Assembly: GCF_036170895.1 (NCBI RefSeq)
Contig: NZ_CP108036.1
Location: 1,116,001 to 1,180,000 of the forward strand
Direction of reading: 5' to 3'
DNA: 64,000 nucleotides
DNA from: Streptomyces erythrochromogenes
GTDB taxonomy: Bacteria > Actinomycetota > Actinomycetes > Streptomycetales > Streptomycetaceae
In this document: positions 9,745 to 18,450 of the stretch, piece by piece
Layout: each line of letters starts with the position of its first letter
How positions within the stretch are numbered: position 1 is the stretch's first letter
Translations under genes and position numbers: made by a program
Notes under the pieces: model-generated
Databases searched by the model: none
What the model was told of the DNA's origin: nothing
Seen by the model: the letters and a program-made list of their open reading frames with translations, nothing else

Positions 9745-10415
9745 CGCCAGGGGGCCGACAGAGGCCGCCGCGCAGTGACTCGGCCATGGCGTTGAAGTGC
9801 GACTCGCAGTCGCCGACCCAGTACACCGAAGTCGGCCTTGAAGCAGTCCACGCTGCTGCCGCCGTCGGCCTGCCAGATGTCCACGATCTGCCCGTTCTTG
9901 ACGAACGGAGTGAGCCGCTCCCCCAGCCCGTACTGCGACTCACCCACACCGAGGGAGAGTTGCCCGAGCATGAAGTGCCGGCCGGCGGCGTCGGTGGCGA
10001 AGCCGGTGCCGCGCTCGCCCACGGAGGTCAGCATCCGTCCGCCGGCGGTGAACTCCAGGCGCCACGGCTGGGAGGTGTCCACCCGCAGCGACAGCTCACC
10101 CGCACTGAGCTCGACCACCGCGCCGTCCTGGTGCACCTTTCCCACTTCCGGTTGCGCGCCGGGCAGCGCGTACTCCGGCCCCCGCCGCACCGAACCGGCG
10201 TGGTGCGTGACGCGGACCCCGATCACGCCCTCGGCCGGCGACCGGCACTCGACGGTCAGCAACAGACTGTTGAGCGTGTCGCCGCGGCCGCGCACGTGCT
10301 CCACCGGCGCGTAGAGGGTCATCCGGTGCTCGTCGGCCCGGACGTCCGCGACCTCGGTGGCGTAACGCGTGGTGACGCCCGGGGGCATCAGCCATTAGCC
10401 GTCGGTGAACTTCAT
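9745..10415 (-). pseudogene. Alpha-xylosidase (GH31, YicI-like) remnant
   Basis: The start ATG at 10415 overlaps the beta-glucosidase stop. Codons read MKFTDG and then TAA at 10395-10397, where homologues have Tyr. Beyond the stop the frame gives a clear GH31 N-domain (RPGVTTRYATEVADVR-like start, GESQYGLGERLTPFVKNGQ, IWQADGG). It then jumps straight to the catalytic nucleophile strand VDCFKADFG, so about 220 residues of the barrel are missing. A frame change leads to VYWVGDCESHFNAMAESLRG, another catalytic-domain piece, after which homology ends. GH31 alpha-xylosidases remove xylose from xyloglucan oligosaccharides in the cytoplasm. One nonsense codon, two internal deletions and a frameshift leave this gene dead. 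Confidence 0.85.
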
Positions 10416-11812
10416 CGTGCAGGTTCCTCCGTCCGGGCGCGGTGCGCGGTGATCAGGCCCCGGTACCAGTGGTAGCTGTCCTTGGGCGTTCGGGTCAGGG
10501 CGTCGTAGTCGACGTGGACCAGGCCGAAACGCTGGCCGTAGCCGCGCGCCCACTCGAAGTTGTCCAGCAGCGACCAGACGTAGTAGCCGCGCACGTCCAC
10601 CCCTGCGGAGATGGCGTCGGCGACGGCGGCGAGGTGGTCCGCGAGGTAGTCGATCCGCTCTGTGTCATGGACCCGGCCGTCGGGGCCGACGGTGTCTCCC
10701 TCGGCGGAGCCGTTCCCGGTGATCCAGACCGGCGGAAGCCGCGGGTAGCGGGCGTGGAGTTCACGGAGCAACTCTGTGAGCGCGTCCGGGACGACGGGCC
10801 ATCCCATGGTGGTGTGCCGGGCCCGGTACCGGTCCAGCTCGGTGACGCCGATGTCCACGGCGGTGCGCACTTCGGGGTCGGCCTCGCCGTGGGGGGCGGC
10901 GGCGAACGTCACCGGGCGGTAGAAGTTGACTCCGAGGAAGTCCAGCGGGGCGCCGATCAGTTCCAGGTCGCCCGGCAACCGCCAGGGGCCGTCGGCGAGG
11001 CCGGCCCAGGTCTCGGCCTCGTGCGCGGGGTAACGGCCCGCGAGGAGCGGCTCGGTCCAGACCTCGTTGTGGAGGACCTTGGCACGGCGCAGGGCGGCCC
11101 GGTCCTCTGGGAGGGCGGAGGCGAGATGGATGCGGTCGAGATTGAGGGTGATCCCGGCCTCCTGGGCGCCCGCGGCGCGCAGCTCCCGTATCGCGAGGCC
11201 GTGGGCGACCAGCAGGTGGTGGGCGGCCGCCCGTGCGCCGCGGCCCTCCTCGGCACCGGGTGCGTGCCGCCCCTCGGCGTAGCCGGCGAAGGCGGAGCAG
11301 TACGGCTCGTTGAGGGTGATCCAGCGCACCACCCGGTCCCCGTAGCGCTCGGCCGCGAGGGCCGCGTACTGCGCGAACGCCTCGGCGGTCTCCCTGACGC
11401 GCCAGCCGCCGCGGTCCTCCAGGGCTTGGGGCAGGTCCCAGTGGTAGAGGGTGGCGGCGGGTGCGACTCCGGCGGCCAGCAGCTCGTCGATCAGGCGGTC
11501 GTAGAAGTCCAGGCCCTTGGCGTTGACCGGCCCGGTGCCCCGGGGCAGCAGGCGGGGCCAGGCGATCGAGAAGCGGTAGCTGTCGACGCCGAGCCCGCGC
11601 AGCAGGGCCACGTCCTCGCGGTAGCGGTGGTAGTGGTCGCAGGCGGTGTCGCCCGTTGCACCGTCGAGCGTACGGCCGGGGGTGTGGCTGAAGGTGTCCC
11701 AGATGGACGGCCCGCGGCCGTCCTGGTCGTGGGCGCCCTCGATCTGGTAGGCGGCGATCGCGGCACCGAAACAGAACCCGGTGGGCAGTTCCGGGAAGGC
11801 CGGGGTGCTCAT
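10412..11812 (-). CDS. GH1 family beta-glucosidase with a missing catalytic nucleophile
   Basis: 466 residues, full length for GH1, with start at 11812. The family is clear: FCFGAAIAAYQIEGA, the acid/base Glu169 in TLNEPY, FLGVNFY, and the sugar-binding WSLLDNFEW plus DYDALTRTPKDS. The nucleophile motif, normally ITENG, reads ITGNG. Codon 366 is GGG (10715-10717) instead of GAG, a one-base change. GH1 enzymes need this Glu to form the glycosyl-enzyme, so normal hydrolysis should be abolished or very weak. There is no signal peptide, so it is cytoplasmic. In context it would have cut imported beta-linked oligosaccharides. Confidence 0.88.
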   Translation of the reverse strand: MSTPAFPELPTGFCFGAAIAAYQIEGAHDQDGRGPSIWDTFSHTPGRTLDGATGDTACDHYHRYREDVALLRGLGVDSYRFSIAWPRLLPRGTGPVNAKGLDFYDRLIDELLAAGVAPAATLYHWDLPQALEDRGGWRVRETAEAFAQYAALAAERYGDRVVRWITLNEPYCSAFAGYAEGRHAPGAEEGRGARAAAHHLLVAHGLAIRELRAAGAQEAGITLNLDRIHLASALPEDRAALRRAKVLHNEVWTEPLLAGRYPAHEAETWAGLADGPWRLPGDLELIGAPLDFLGVNFYRPVTFAAAPHGEADPEVRTAVDIGVTELDRYRARHTTMGWPVVPDALTELLRELHARYPRLPPVWITGNGSAEGDTVGPDGRVHDTERIDYLADHLAAVADAISAGVDVRGYYVWSLLDNFEWARGYGQRFGLVHVDYDALTRTPKDSYHWYRGLITAHRARTEEPAR

Positions 11813-11919
11813 GGGCAGTACCTCATGGGTCTGTCCTGCTCCTCAGTCTCGGGGGCGGGGCTCAGTGCGTGGGCGCGCGGGGCCTCGCGCGGTCTGCCCG
11901 GTCCGGTGGTGCGGGGCGG

Positions 11920-12902
11920 TCAGAGCGCCGGCGCCAGGTCGCGCTCGCGCAGCCAGGCCAGTTGGACGGGCGGGTTGGAGCCGTGGCCGCCGCCGTGGCC
12001 GCCGAACGGCCACACGGTCATGGTGCGGTCCTCGCCCGCGTAGTGATTGAAGGCGGCGTAGACCGTGGAGGGCGGGCAGACCGGGTCCATCAGGCCCACG
12101 CTGAACAGCGTCGGCACGGTGGCCCGCCGGGCGAAGTGGACGCCGTCGAAGTGGTCGAGGGTGGCGAAGGCCGGTTCCGCGCGGTGGCGGCTCTGCCAGC
12201 GCAGGTACTTGGCGATCTCCTGGTACGGGCCGTCGCCGCAGATCGCGGCAGCGTGGCGGAAGTGGCACAGGAACGGGAGGTCCGGCATCGCCGCCGCCAC
12301 GCGGTCCCCGGCGAGACCGGCGACGGCGAGCGCCAGACCGCCGCCCTGGCTGGCTCCGGCCACCACGATCCGACGGCCGTCGAGTCCGGGCAGCTCCGCG
12401 ACCGCCTCCACGGCTCGCACGCAGTCGGTGACCAATCGCCGGTAGTAGTAGGTGTCGGGAGAGTCGATGCCGCGGGTCATGAAGCCCTCGACCCACTGCG
12501 TGCCGTCGCCCATGCCCCGGTCCGGGGTGTCGTGGCCCTGGCCCCGGCTGTCGACGACGAGTTGGGCGTAGCCGGCGGCGGACCAGAACAGGTGGTCGGT
12601 GGGCAGTCCCCGTCCGCCGCCGTAGCCCATGTAGGTAACGACGACCGGCAGCGGTCCGGCCGCGTTGCGCGGGCGCAGCAGCCAGGCGGCCACCGGCTCG
12701 CCGTTCCAGCCGGGGAAGCGCACGTCGTCGACTCGACGGTGCTCAGCAGGTGCTGGGCGGTGACCCGTTCCACCTTGATCGCCGCGTCGTGCGACCGGGC
12801 TTCGGCAAGGGTCCGCCGCCGGAAGGCGTCGAAATCCCTCGGATCGGACAACTCTGGCCGGTAGCGGACGAGTTCGTCCGCGTCGAGGTCGGTGAGCGGC
12901 AT
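11920..12902 (-). pseudogene. Acetyl xylan esterase (AXE1/cephalosporin C deacetylase family), frameshifted
   Basis: Translation begins at ATG 12902 (MPLTDLDADELVRYRPEL) and proceeds to QHLLSTVE. At 12731/12732 one G is missing; restoring it yields STVEVDDVRFPGWNGEPVAAWL in the other frame, which then runs to the stop at 11920. The rest is a normal alpha/beta hydrolase: nucleophile GASQGGG, acid Asp in GLMDPVCPPS and His near GGHGGG. The intact protein would have about 327 residues and remove acetyl groups from xylo-oligosaccharides. The lesion could be a sequencing error, but neighbours on both sides are also damaged. Confidence 0.8.
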
Positions 12903-12996
12903 GGGGCTTCCTCCGGTCGGAGAGGTGACGAGGCAGCGGAGCTTGGCGGCCACAGGGAGCCTTGCCTCGCAGGTCCGGGCACTGGTGTGGGGAGGG

Positions 12997-13028
12997 GCGG
13001 TGGCCCGTCCCCCCGGACGGGCCACCGC
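12997..13028. terminator. Perfect 14-bp stem-loop
   Basis: GCGGTGGCCCGTCC and GGACGGGCCACCGC pair perfectly around CCCC. It lies between the esterase start and the orphan fragment at 13142-13297, so it probably ends transcription coming from the araB side and separates the esterase-glucosidase genes from it. Confidence 0.65.
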
Positions 13029-13141
13029 GCCTCCCCGCACCCCGCGTTCTCGAGGGCGGGTCTCGGCCTCCCCCCGGACCGCCCCGGAGAGATCGACGTC
13101 GCGGAAGAGAAGCACCGCGGGCCACACCGGATCGGCCGGGG

Positions 13142-13297
13142 TCACTGCGTCGCCGCTGGTGCGGGTGGCGTCGACGTGGCGGTGTCCGCGTGGTCGTCGA
13201 AGTCGACGACCACGCGGGGCGCGGGGGCCGTCCCGGTCACCGTGAGCTGTGCGGTGAGGACCGGGTGCTCGGCGGAGCGGTCGGCGGCTGTGAAGCA
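13142..13297 (-). pseudogene. Orphan C-terminal remnant of an unidentified protein
   Basis: Downstream of the epimerase a minus-strand frame reads FTAADRSAEHPVLTAQ, TVTGTAPAPRVVVDFDDHA and a Pro/Thr/Ala tail to a TGA at 13142-13144. It opens just after an in-frame stop, next to an ATG in another frame preceded by GAAAGG. This looks like the start and the end of a gene joined by a large internal deletion. The beta-rich tail would suit a glycosidase C-terminus, but the family cannot be assigned. Confidence 0.35.
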
Positions 13298-13312
13298 TCA
13301 CGTCGGCCTTTC

Positions 13313-14401
13313 CTACTCGGTCGAGAAGCGGTACGCCGTCGTCGAGCGGTACTCCTCCCCCGGGCGCAGGAGGGTGGAGGGGTACTCGGGCCGGTTGGGC
13401 GAGTCGGGAAAGTGCTGGGTCTCCAACGCGATGCCCGCGTACGCGAAATACGGGCGACCGGAGCGGCCGGTCAGCGAGCCGTCGAAGTGGTTTCCGGTGT
13501 AGACCTGGAGCCCCGGCTCCGACGTCAGGCATTCGACGCGCCGGCCGCTGGCAGGGTGGCTCAGGACGGCGGCCCGCCTGAGCCCGGTGCCGTCGAGCAC
13601 CCAGTTGTGGTCGAAGCCATCGGCGGCCCGGCGGATCTGCGGGTGTTCCTCGGTGATGCGGGCACCGATCGTCTGGGCCTCGCGGAGGTCGAACGGTGTG
13701 CCGGTGACGGACTCGGCCGGACCGAGCGGTATCAGTTCTGCGTCCACGGGGGTGTAACGGGCGGCCTCGACCCGCAGCAGGTGGCCGAGCACCGTCCCAC
13801 AGCCCTCGCCGGCCAGGTTGACGTACATGTGGTTGGTGAGGTTGACGACCGTCGGGGCATCCGTGGTCGCCCGGTAGGTGAGGGAGAGTTCACCGTCGGG
13901 GCCGAGCAGGTACGTGACCTCGGCCGTGAGGGCGCCCGGGAATCCCTGATCGCCGTCGGGACTGTCCATGCGGAGACGGACGCCTGCCCGCCTGCCCACG
14001 CGGACCGGCACGCCGTCCCAGAGGCGGGTGGCGAAGCCGTCCGGTCCGCCGTGCAGGGTGTGGCCGTCCTGCTGGGTCGCCAGCCGGTGCGTCGTGCCGT
14101 CGAGGGGCAGCGTTCCGCCGGCGATTCGATTGGCGTAGCGGCCGACCGTCGCGCCGAAGGAGGCAGCCTCCCCGAACAGATCCGCTGTGCTCTCGCAGCC
14201 CAGGACGACGTTGGCCCGCCGCCCGTTCCGGTCCGGCGTGTGCAGGGCCTGCAAGCGGGCTCCCAGACTGAGCACCTCCGCCGTCACGCGCTCCGGGGAG
14301 CCAAACGTCCAGCGGGTGATACGCCGTCCGTCCGGGAGCTCTGCGGCAGTCTCCTGGGTCACCGTCAGTTCACCATGGGACACGAGTGCGTCTCGCGACA
14401 C
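13313..14401 (-). CDS. Aldose 1-epimerase (galactose mutarotase family)
   Basis: 362 residues starting at GTG 14401, with a GGAG-type site upstream. Family landmarks are the substrate-binding GRYANRIAGG, HTLHGG with its conserved His, and VNLTNHMYVNLAGEG, whose second catalytic His belongs to the N-H-x-Y/F-x-N-L segment; the catalytic Glu is in GIALETQHFPDSPN. There is no signal peptide. It interconverts anomers of aldoses such as xylose, arabinose or glucose. It lies downstream of the araD/araA remnant in the same direction and looks intact, unlike most neighbours. Confidence 0.9.
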   Translation of the reverse strand: MSRDALVSHGELTVTQETAAELPDGRRITRWTFGSPERVTAEVLSLGARLQALHTPDRNGRRANVVLGCESTADLFGEAASFGATVGRYANRIAGGTLPLDGTTHRLATQQDGHTLHGGPDGFATRLWDGVPVRVGRRAGVRLRMDSPDGDQGFPGALTAEVTYLLGPDGELSLTYRATTDAPTVVNLTNHMYVNLAGEGCGTVLGHLLRVEAARYTPVDAELIPLGPAESVTGTPFDLREAQTIGARITEEHPQIRRAADGFDHNWVLDGTGLRRAAVLSHPASGRRVECLTSEPGLQVYTGNHFDGSLTGRSGRPYFAYAGIALETQHFPDSPNRPEYPSTLLRPGEEYRSTTAYRFSTE

Positions 14402-14482
14402 GCGACTACTCCGTTCGACGAGGCGGGGAGGGGGGCGATGCCCGCCGTATGGGCGGGCGTCATCGGCTCGGGGCGGGCGAGG

Positions 14483-15100
14483 TCACATCCCCTGAGCCAG
14501 TCGGTGGTAGGCCTGGTTCCAGCGCAGCTCCTTGGTGAACCGGCGGATGGCGGTGCCGGCGTCGATCACCAGGAGTTCCACGCCGAGCATCTCCGCGAGG
14601 TCGTCGAGTTCCTCGGCACCGAGGGGGCCGGAGAGTACGGTGTGGTCGGCGCTCCGGCTGTCAGCCAGGCCTCGGTGGAGGTGCGCAGGTCCGGACGCGG
14701 CTTCCAGACGGCGCGGGCGAACCGGCAGGTTGGGCAGCGGAGCCGGGGCTTCGACCACGTCGACCTCGTTGGCGACCAGCCGGAAGCGGCCGCCCATGTC
14801 GAGTGGGTGTGCACCACTCCCCCGGCCTCGGGCGGGTGCCGGTAGACGTAGGCGTGTGCGGCGGTGTCGGAGGAGGGCGCGTGGTCGCCTTCGACGACGT
14901 TCCCGTCGGGGTCACTGAGCATCGTGTTCCGGGGCGACAGCTCGTCGTGGGAGACGCCGCTCGGCTTGATGACCCACAGGTCCTCGGCGGGGAACGCGGG
15001 GGGGGACATTGCCCGCCGTCCAGACCACCAGGCCATTACGGACGAGTTCCCGGCGGAGGCCGCTGACCTGGCGACGAACCAGGTCGATGGTCGCGTTCAC
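14483..15100 (-). pseudogene. araD-araA fusion remnant (L-ribulose-5-P 4-epimerase start joined to L-arabinose isomerase end)
   Basis: A GTG at 15100 overlaps the araB stop and begins VNATIDLVRRQVSGLRRELV, the start of an AraD-type epimerase. The frame shifts at an 8-base G/C run (14998-15005). It then continues with VIKPSGVSHDELSPRN and SSDTAAHAYVYRHPPEAGG, including the metal-ligand segment VVHTHSTW. Here AraD is cut off. The sequence passes into GGRFRLVANEVDVVEAPAPL and, in changing frames, ARAVWKPRPDLRTSTEAWL and ELRWNQAYHRLAQGM to a TGA at 14483. These are the last ~115 residues of an L-arabinose isomerase. More than 100 codons of araD and about 380 of araA are gone. The usual order is araB-araD-araA, so one deletion explains the join. 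Confidence 0.85.
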
Positions 15101-16827
15101 CGTACCTCGCTCGGGTCGGTCAGGGCCGTGGTCGGGGTGGTAGGCGTGGTCAGGGCGGCGTTGCGGATGCGGCTCAGTCGGTGGAGCAGCTTGTCCGGCC
15201 CGGTGCCGAAGTGGTCGTGCAGGGCGCGGTACTCGGCGTACAGCGCGTCGTAGGCGTCGGCCCGGCCGGGGTCGGGCTGGTACGCCCCCCGGAGCACCCG
15301 GCCCATGGCCGCCGCCGCCGAGCGCACATCCGGGTGCGCCCCGGCGGCGACGGCGGCGTGGATCGCCGAGCCGAGGGCCGGACCCTGATCCGACTGGGCG
15401 AGCGAGACGGGACGGCGTAGTACGTCGGCGTAGATCTGCATCAGCAGGGCGTTCTTCTTCAGGCCACCGGTGACGATGAACTCGGAGACGGGGACACCGC
15501 CCTGTTCCAGGGCCTCGACGATGACACGGGTACCGAAGGCGGTGGCCTCCAGCAGGGCACGGTAGATCTCCTCGGGGCGGGTGTTGAGTCCGAGGCCTAC
15601 GATCACGCCGGAGAGGTTGTGGTCGACCAGGGTGGAGCGGTTGCCGTTCATCCAGTCGAGAGCCACCAGGCCGTGCCCACCGACGGGCTGGGCGGCGGCC
15701 TTGCGGCTGAGGAGCTCGTGCCGGTCTGCACCGACCGCCTCGGCCTCGGCGAGGTAGTGGGCCGGGAGGCCCTGACGCAGCCACCAGGCGAAGATGTCGC
15801 CGACGGCACTCTGACCCGCCTCGTAGCGATAGGAGCCGGTGACGATGCCGTCCTCGACCACGCCGCAGATGCCAGGGACGTCTGCGAGGGCGGCGCCGTT
15901 GACGACGTGGCAGGTGGAGGTGCCCATGAGGGCGAGGAGTTGGCCGTTCTCGACGGCCCGAGCGGCCGGTGCGGCCACGTGCGCGTCGACGTTGCCGGCG
16001 GCCACCGCGATGCCCGCGGGCAGCCCCGTCCACTCCGCCGCCCGGGCGGTGAGCGAGCCGACCCGGGAGCCCAGCGGGGCGAGGGGGTGTTCCAGACGGG
16101 TGCGGGCGAAGTCGGCGAACCCGGGGTGCAGGGCGGCGAGGTACTCCTCGCTCGGGTAACCGCCGTCCTGGAAGATGCCGCTGTATCCGGCCGTGCAGGC
16201 GTTGCGGCTCTCGACGCCGGTGAGCTGCCAGACGATCCAGTCGGCTGCCTCGATCCACCGCGCGCAGGCGGCATAGACGGCCGGGTCCTCCTCCAGGACC
16301 TGGAGCGCCTTGGCGTACTGCCACTCGGCGGAGATCCTTCCGCCGTAGCGGGAGATCCACTTCTCTCCGCGTGCGTGGGCGAGGGCGTTGATGCGGTCGG
16401 CCTGGTCCTGGGCCGCGTGGTGCTTCCAGAGCTTGGGCCAGGCGTGCGGGTGAGCGGCCCACTCGGTGGTCTCGGCGAGCGGGGTGCCGTCGGCGAGCAC
16501 CGGCAGGACCGTGCTGGCGGTGAAGTCGGTGGCGATGCCGATGACGTGAGCGGGATCGACGCCGGAGACGGCGAGCGCAGCGGGAACGACGGTGCGCAGT
16601 ACCTCACGCCAGTCCTCGGAGTGCTGCAGGGCCCAGTCAGGCGGCAGTGGGTGCCCGGTGCCGGGTAACTCGCGCTCGATGACGGCGTGCGGGTACTCGT
16701 GGACGACGGTCGCGAGCTCCTGTCCGTCATGCACGCGGACCACCACGGCACGACCGGAGAGGGTGCCGAAGTCGACGCCGACGACGTAGCTGTCCGAGCC
16801 CCGGGCGGCGGCAGGGATCACGGTCAC
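15097..16827 (-). CDS. araB: L-ribulokinase
   Basis: An FGGY kinase of 576 residues if started at GTG 16827, which has AAGGA about 8 nt upstream. An ATG at 16857 adds ten residues but has its AGGAG only 2 nt away. The N-terminal loop VVGVDFGTLSGRAVVVRV is diagnostic of AraB. GTSTCHVV, DWMNGNRSTLVD and TGGLKKNALLMQIYADVL follow as in the family. It phosphorylates L-ribulose. The stop overlaps the GTG of the araD remnant (GTGA), showing the original coupling. With AraA and AraD destroyed, the enzyme has no visible substrate supply or product sink here. A LacI-type operator lies upstream at 16903-16916. Confidence 0.92.
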   Translation of the reverse strand: MTVIPAAARGSDSYVVGVDFGTLSGRAVVVRVHDGQELATVVHEYPHAVIERELPGTGHPLPPDWALQHSEDWREVLRTVVPAALAVSGVDPAHVIGIATDFTASTVLPVLADGTPLAETTEWAAHPHAWPKLWKHHAAQDQADRINALAHARGEKWISRYGGRISAEWQYAKALQVLEEDPAVYAACARWIEAADWIVWQLTGVESRNACTAGYSGIFQDGGYPSEEYLAALHPGFADFARTRLEHPLAPLGSRVGSLTARAAEWTGLPAGIAVAAGNVDAHVAAPAARAVENGQLLALMGTSTCHVVNGAALADVPGICGVVEDGIVTGSYRYEAGQSAVGDIFAWWLRQGLPAHYLAEAEAVGADRHELLSRKAAAQPVGGHGLVALDWMNGNRSTLVDHNLSGVIVGLGLNTRPEEIYRALLEATAFGTRVIVEALEQGGVPVSEFIVTGGLKKNALLMQIYADVLRRPVSLAQSDQGPALGSAIHAAVAAGAHPDVRSAAAAMGRVLRGAYQPDPGRADAYDALYAEYRALHDHFGTGPDKLLHRLSRIRNAALTTPTTPTTALTDPSEVR

Positions 16828-16902
16828 TTTCTCATCCTTCGCACGGGAAACCGGCATTGCTCCTGCCGAGTTGAAGGGGGCGTCTCGCTCGATGGGCGAC
16901 AG

Positions 16903-16916
16903 TGTTAGCGTTAACA
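16903..16916. promoter_or_regulatory. LacI-family operator upstream of araB
   Basis: TGTTAGCGTTAACA is a near-perfect palindrome with one mismatched pair near the centre. It matches the site before the importer operon (18295-18308) at 13 of 14 positions. The gene between the two sites is a LacI-type regulator, so this is very probably its binding site. Confidence 0.75.
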
Positions 16917-17019
16917 ATCACCCTGTCAAGGGACCAATGGAGCCCTCGACCGAGTGCGGCCGACGCGGCGGAGAGCGTGGGCCGCTGCGGCGGTCAGCCC
17001 CGGGTCCGACGGTGCCGGC

Positions 17020-18051
17020 TCAACGGCGGGTGACGGGACCCGCGCTGCGACGCAGCACCATCTCGGGCGGGATCCGCACGTGAGTGCGGGTGTGCGCGAC
17101 GCCCGCCAGCTCCTCGACGAGCAGTTCCAGGGCCCTGCGGCCGAGCTCACCGAAGTCCTGGCGCACCGTGGCCAGGGGCGGGGTGAAGTAGGCGGCCTCG
17201 GGAATGTCGTCGAAGCCGACCACGCTGATGTCGCCCGGGATCGAGCGTCCGGCCTCGTGCAGGGCGCGCAGCAGGCCGAGCGCCATGTGGTCGTTGGCGC
17301 AGAAGACGGCGGTGACGTCGTCCAGTTCGGCGATCCGCAAGCCCGCCTGGTAGCCGGCGCGCGCACTCCAGTCGCCGGACTCCACACGCGGCACGGGGGC
17401 TCCGGCGGCCTCCAGCGCGCCGCGCCAGCCCTCCTGGCGGTCCTGGCTCTCCATCCAGCCGGCCGGGCCGGCCAGGTGGTGCACGGTACGGTGGCCCAGA
17501 TCGAGCAGGTGCCTGGTGGCCGCTTCGGCGCCGGACCGGTTGTCCACCGAGACCATGGGAACCCGCGACTGGCTGCCCGGTCCGACCGCGACCACCGGCA
17601 CGGAGCTGGAGAGCCTGGCCACCGCGCTGACGGCGGAGATCTGGGGCGCGATCACGACCACGCCCTCCACGCCCTGGGCGCGCAGCCGGTCGACGGCCTC
17701 CTGAACCGAGCGGCCGTCCAGGGAGTGCAGACTCGTCACGCTGACGAAGTACCCCGCACTGCGCGCAGCCTGCTCGATGCCGTGCAGCATCGAGGCGGGA
17801 CCGTACAGGGTGGATTCGAAGCTGACCACGCCGAGGGTTTGCGAGCGGCGGGTGACCAGGGCGCGGGCAGCGGAGTTGGGCCGGTAGTCCAGCTCCCGGA
17901 TGGCGGCGAGCACGCGCTCCCGGGTGCCGGGCCGCACATGCGGGGCGCCGTTGAGCACCCGGGACACCGTCTGGTGGGACACGCCGGCCAATCTCGCCAC
18001 GTCCGCCATCACAGGGTGGCGCCGCTCGGTCCCGGCACTGTCGTTTCCCAC
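17020..18051 (-). CDS. LacI family transcriptional regulator, probable arabinose repressor
   Basis: About 343 residues from GTG 18051; GTG 18057 is an alternative closer to the GGAGG. The HTH reads VMADVARLAGVSHQTVSRVL, followed by the hinge helix NSAARALVTRRSQTLGVV and a periplasmic-binding-like sugar domain. It lies between araB and the chvE-gguA-gguB operon. Matching operators occur on both sides, one about 240 bp upstream of its own start, which suggests joint control and autoregulation. The ligand is inferred to be L-arabinose from context. Confidence 0.88.
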   Translation of the reverse strand: MGNDSAGTERRHPVMADVARLAGVSHQTVSRVLNGAPHVRPGTRERVLAAIRELDYRPNSAARALVTRRSQTLGVVSFESTLYGPASMLHGIEQAARSAGYFVSVTSLHSLDGRSVQEAVDRLRAQGVEGVVVIAPQISAVSAVARLSSSVPVVAVGPGSQSRVPMVSVDNRSGAEAATRHLLDLGHRTVHHLAGPAGWMESQDRQEGWRGALEAAGAPVPRVESGDWSARAGYQAGLRIAELDDVTAVFCANDHMALGLLRALHEAGRSIPGDISVVGFDDIPEAAYFTPPLATVRQDFGELGRRALELLVEELAGVAHTRTHVRIPPEMVLRRSAGPVTRR

Positions 18052-18294
18052 TCGCACTTCCCTCCTCGACTCCGGGCTACGGTACGCCACCGACCGCCGA
18101 CGAAGGCTGTGCGAGCGGTGACGGACAAGCGGATGCGGCGGGTTACCACCATCCAGCGGCAGGGACACTGCGGCGTGCAGCCGGCCACTCCGAGAGCCGC
18201 CCACTGCCCAGCCCGGGGGCCAGGGACACAGTGGCTGATCGCCTGCGCCGTTGTGAACCCAACGGTGATCCGAACAGACCCTTGACGGCACACT

Positions 18295-18308
18295 TGTGAG
18301 CGTTAACA
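18295..18308. promoter_or_regulatory. LacI-family operator upstream of the sugar importer
   Basis: TGTGAGCGTTAACA lies 143 bp before the binding-protein gene and differs by one base from the site at 16903-16916. The long leader between it and the GTG at 18451 has no other gene. Confidence 0.7.
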
Positions 18309-18450
18309 CTCAGGTATCGCCAGGCCGGAGCCGCTGCAACCCGGACTTCCCACAGCGCGAGAAAACGACTCCCGGCCGACCCCGCTCGACCGCTTCCGGT
18401 CGCCCAGCCGGGTCGCACTGTGCCGGTCGCGGAACATCACTGGAGGAACT

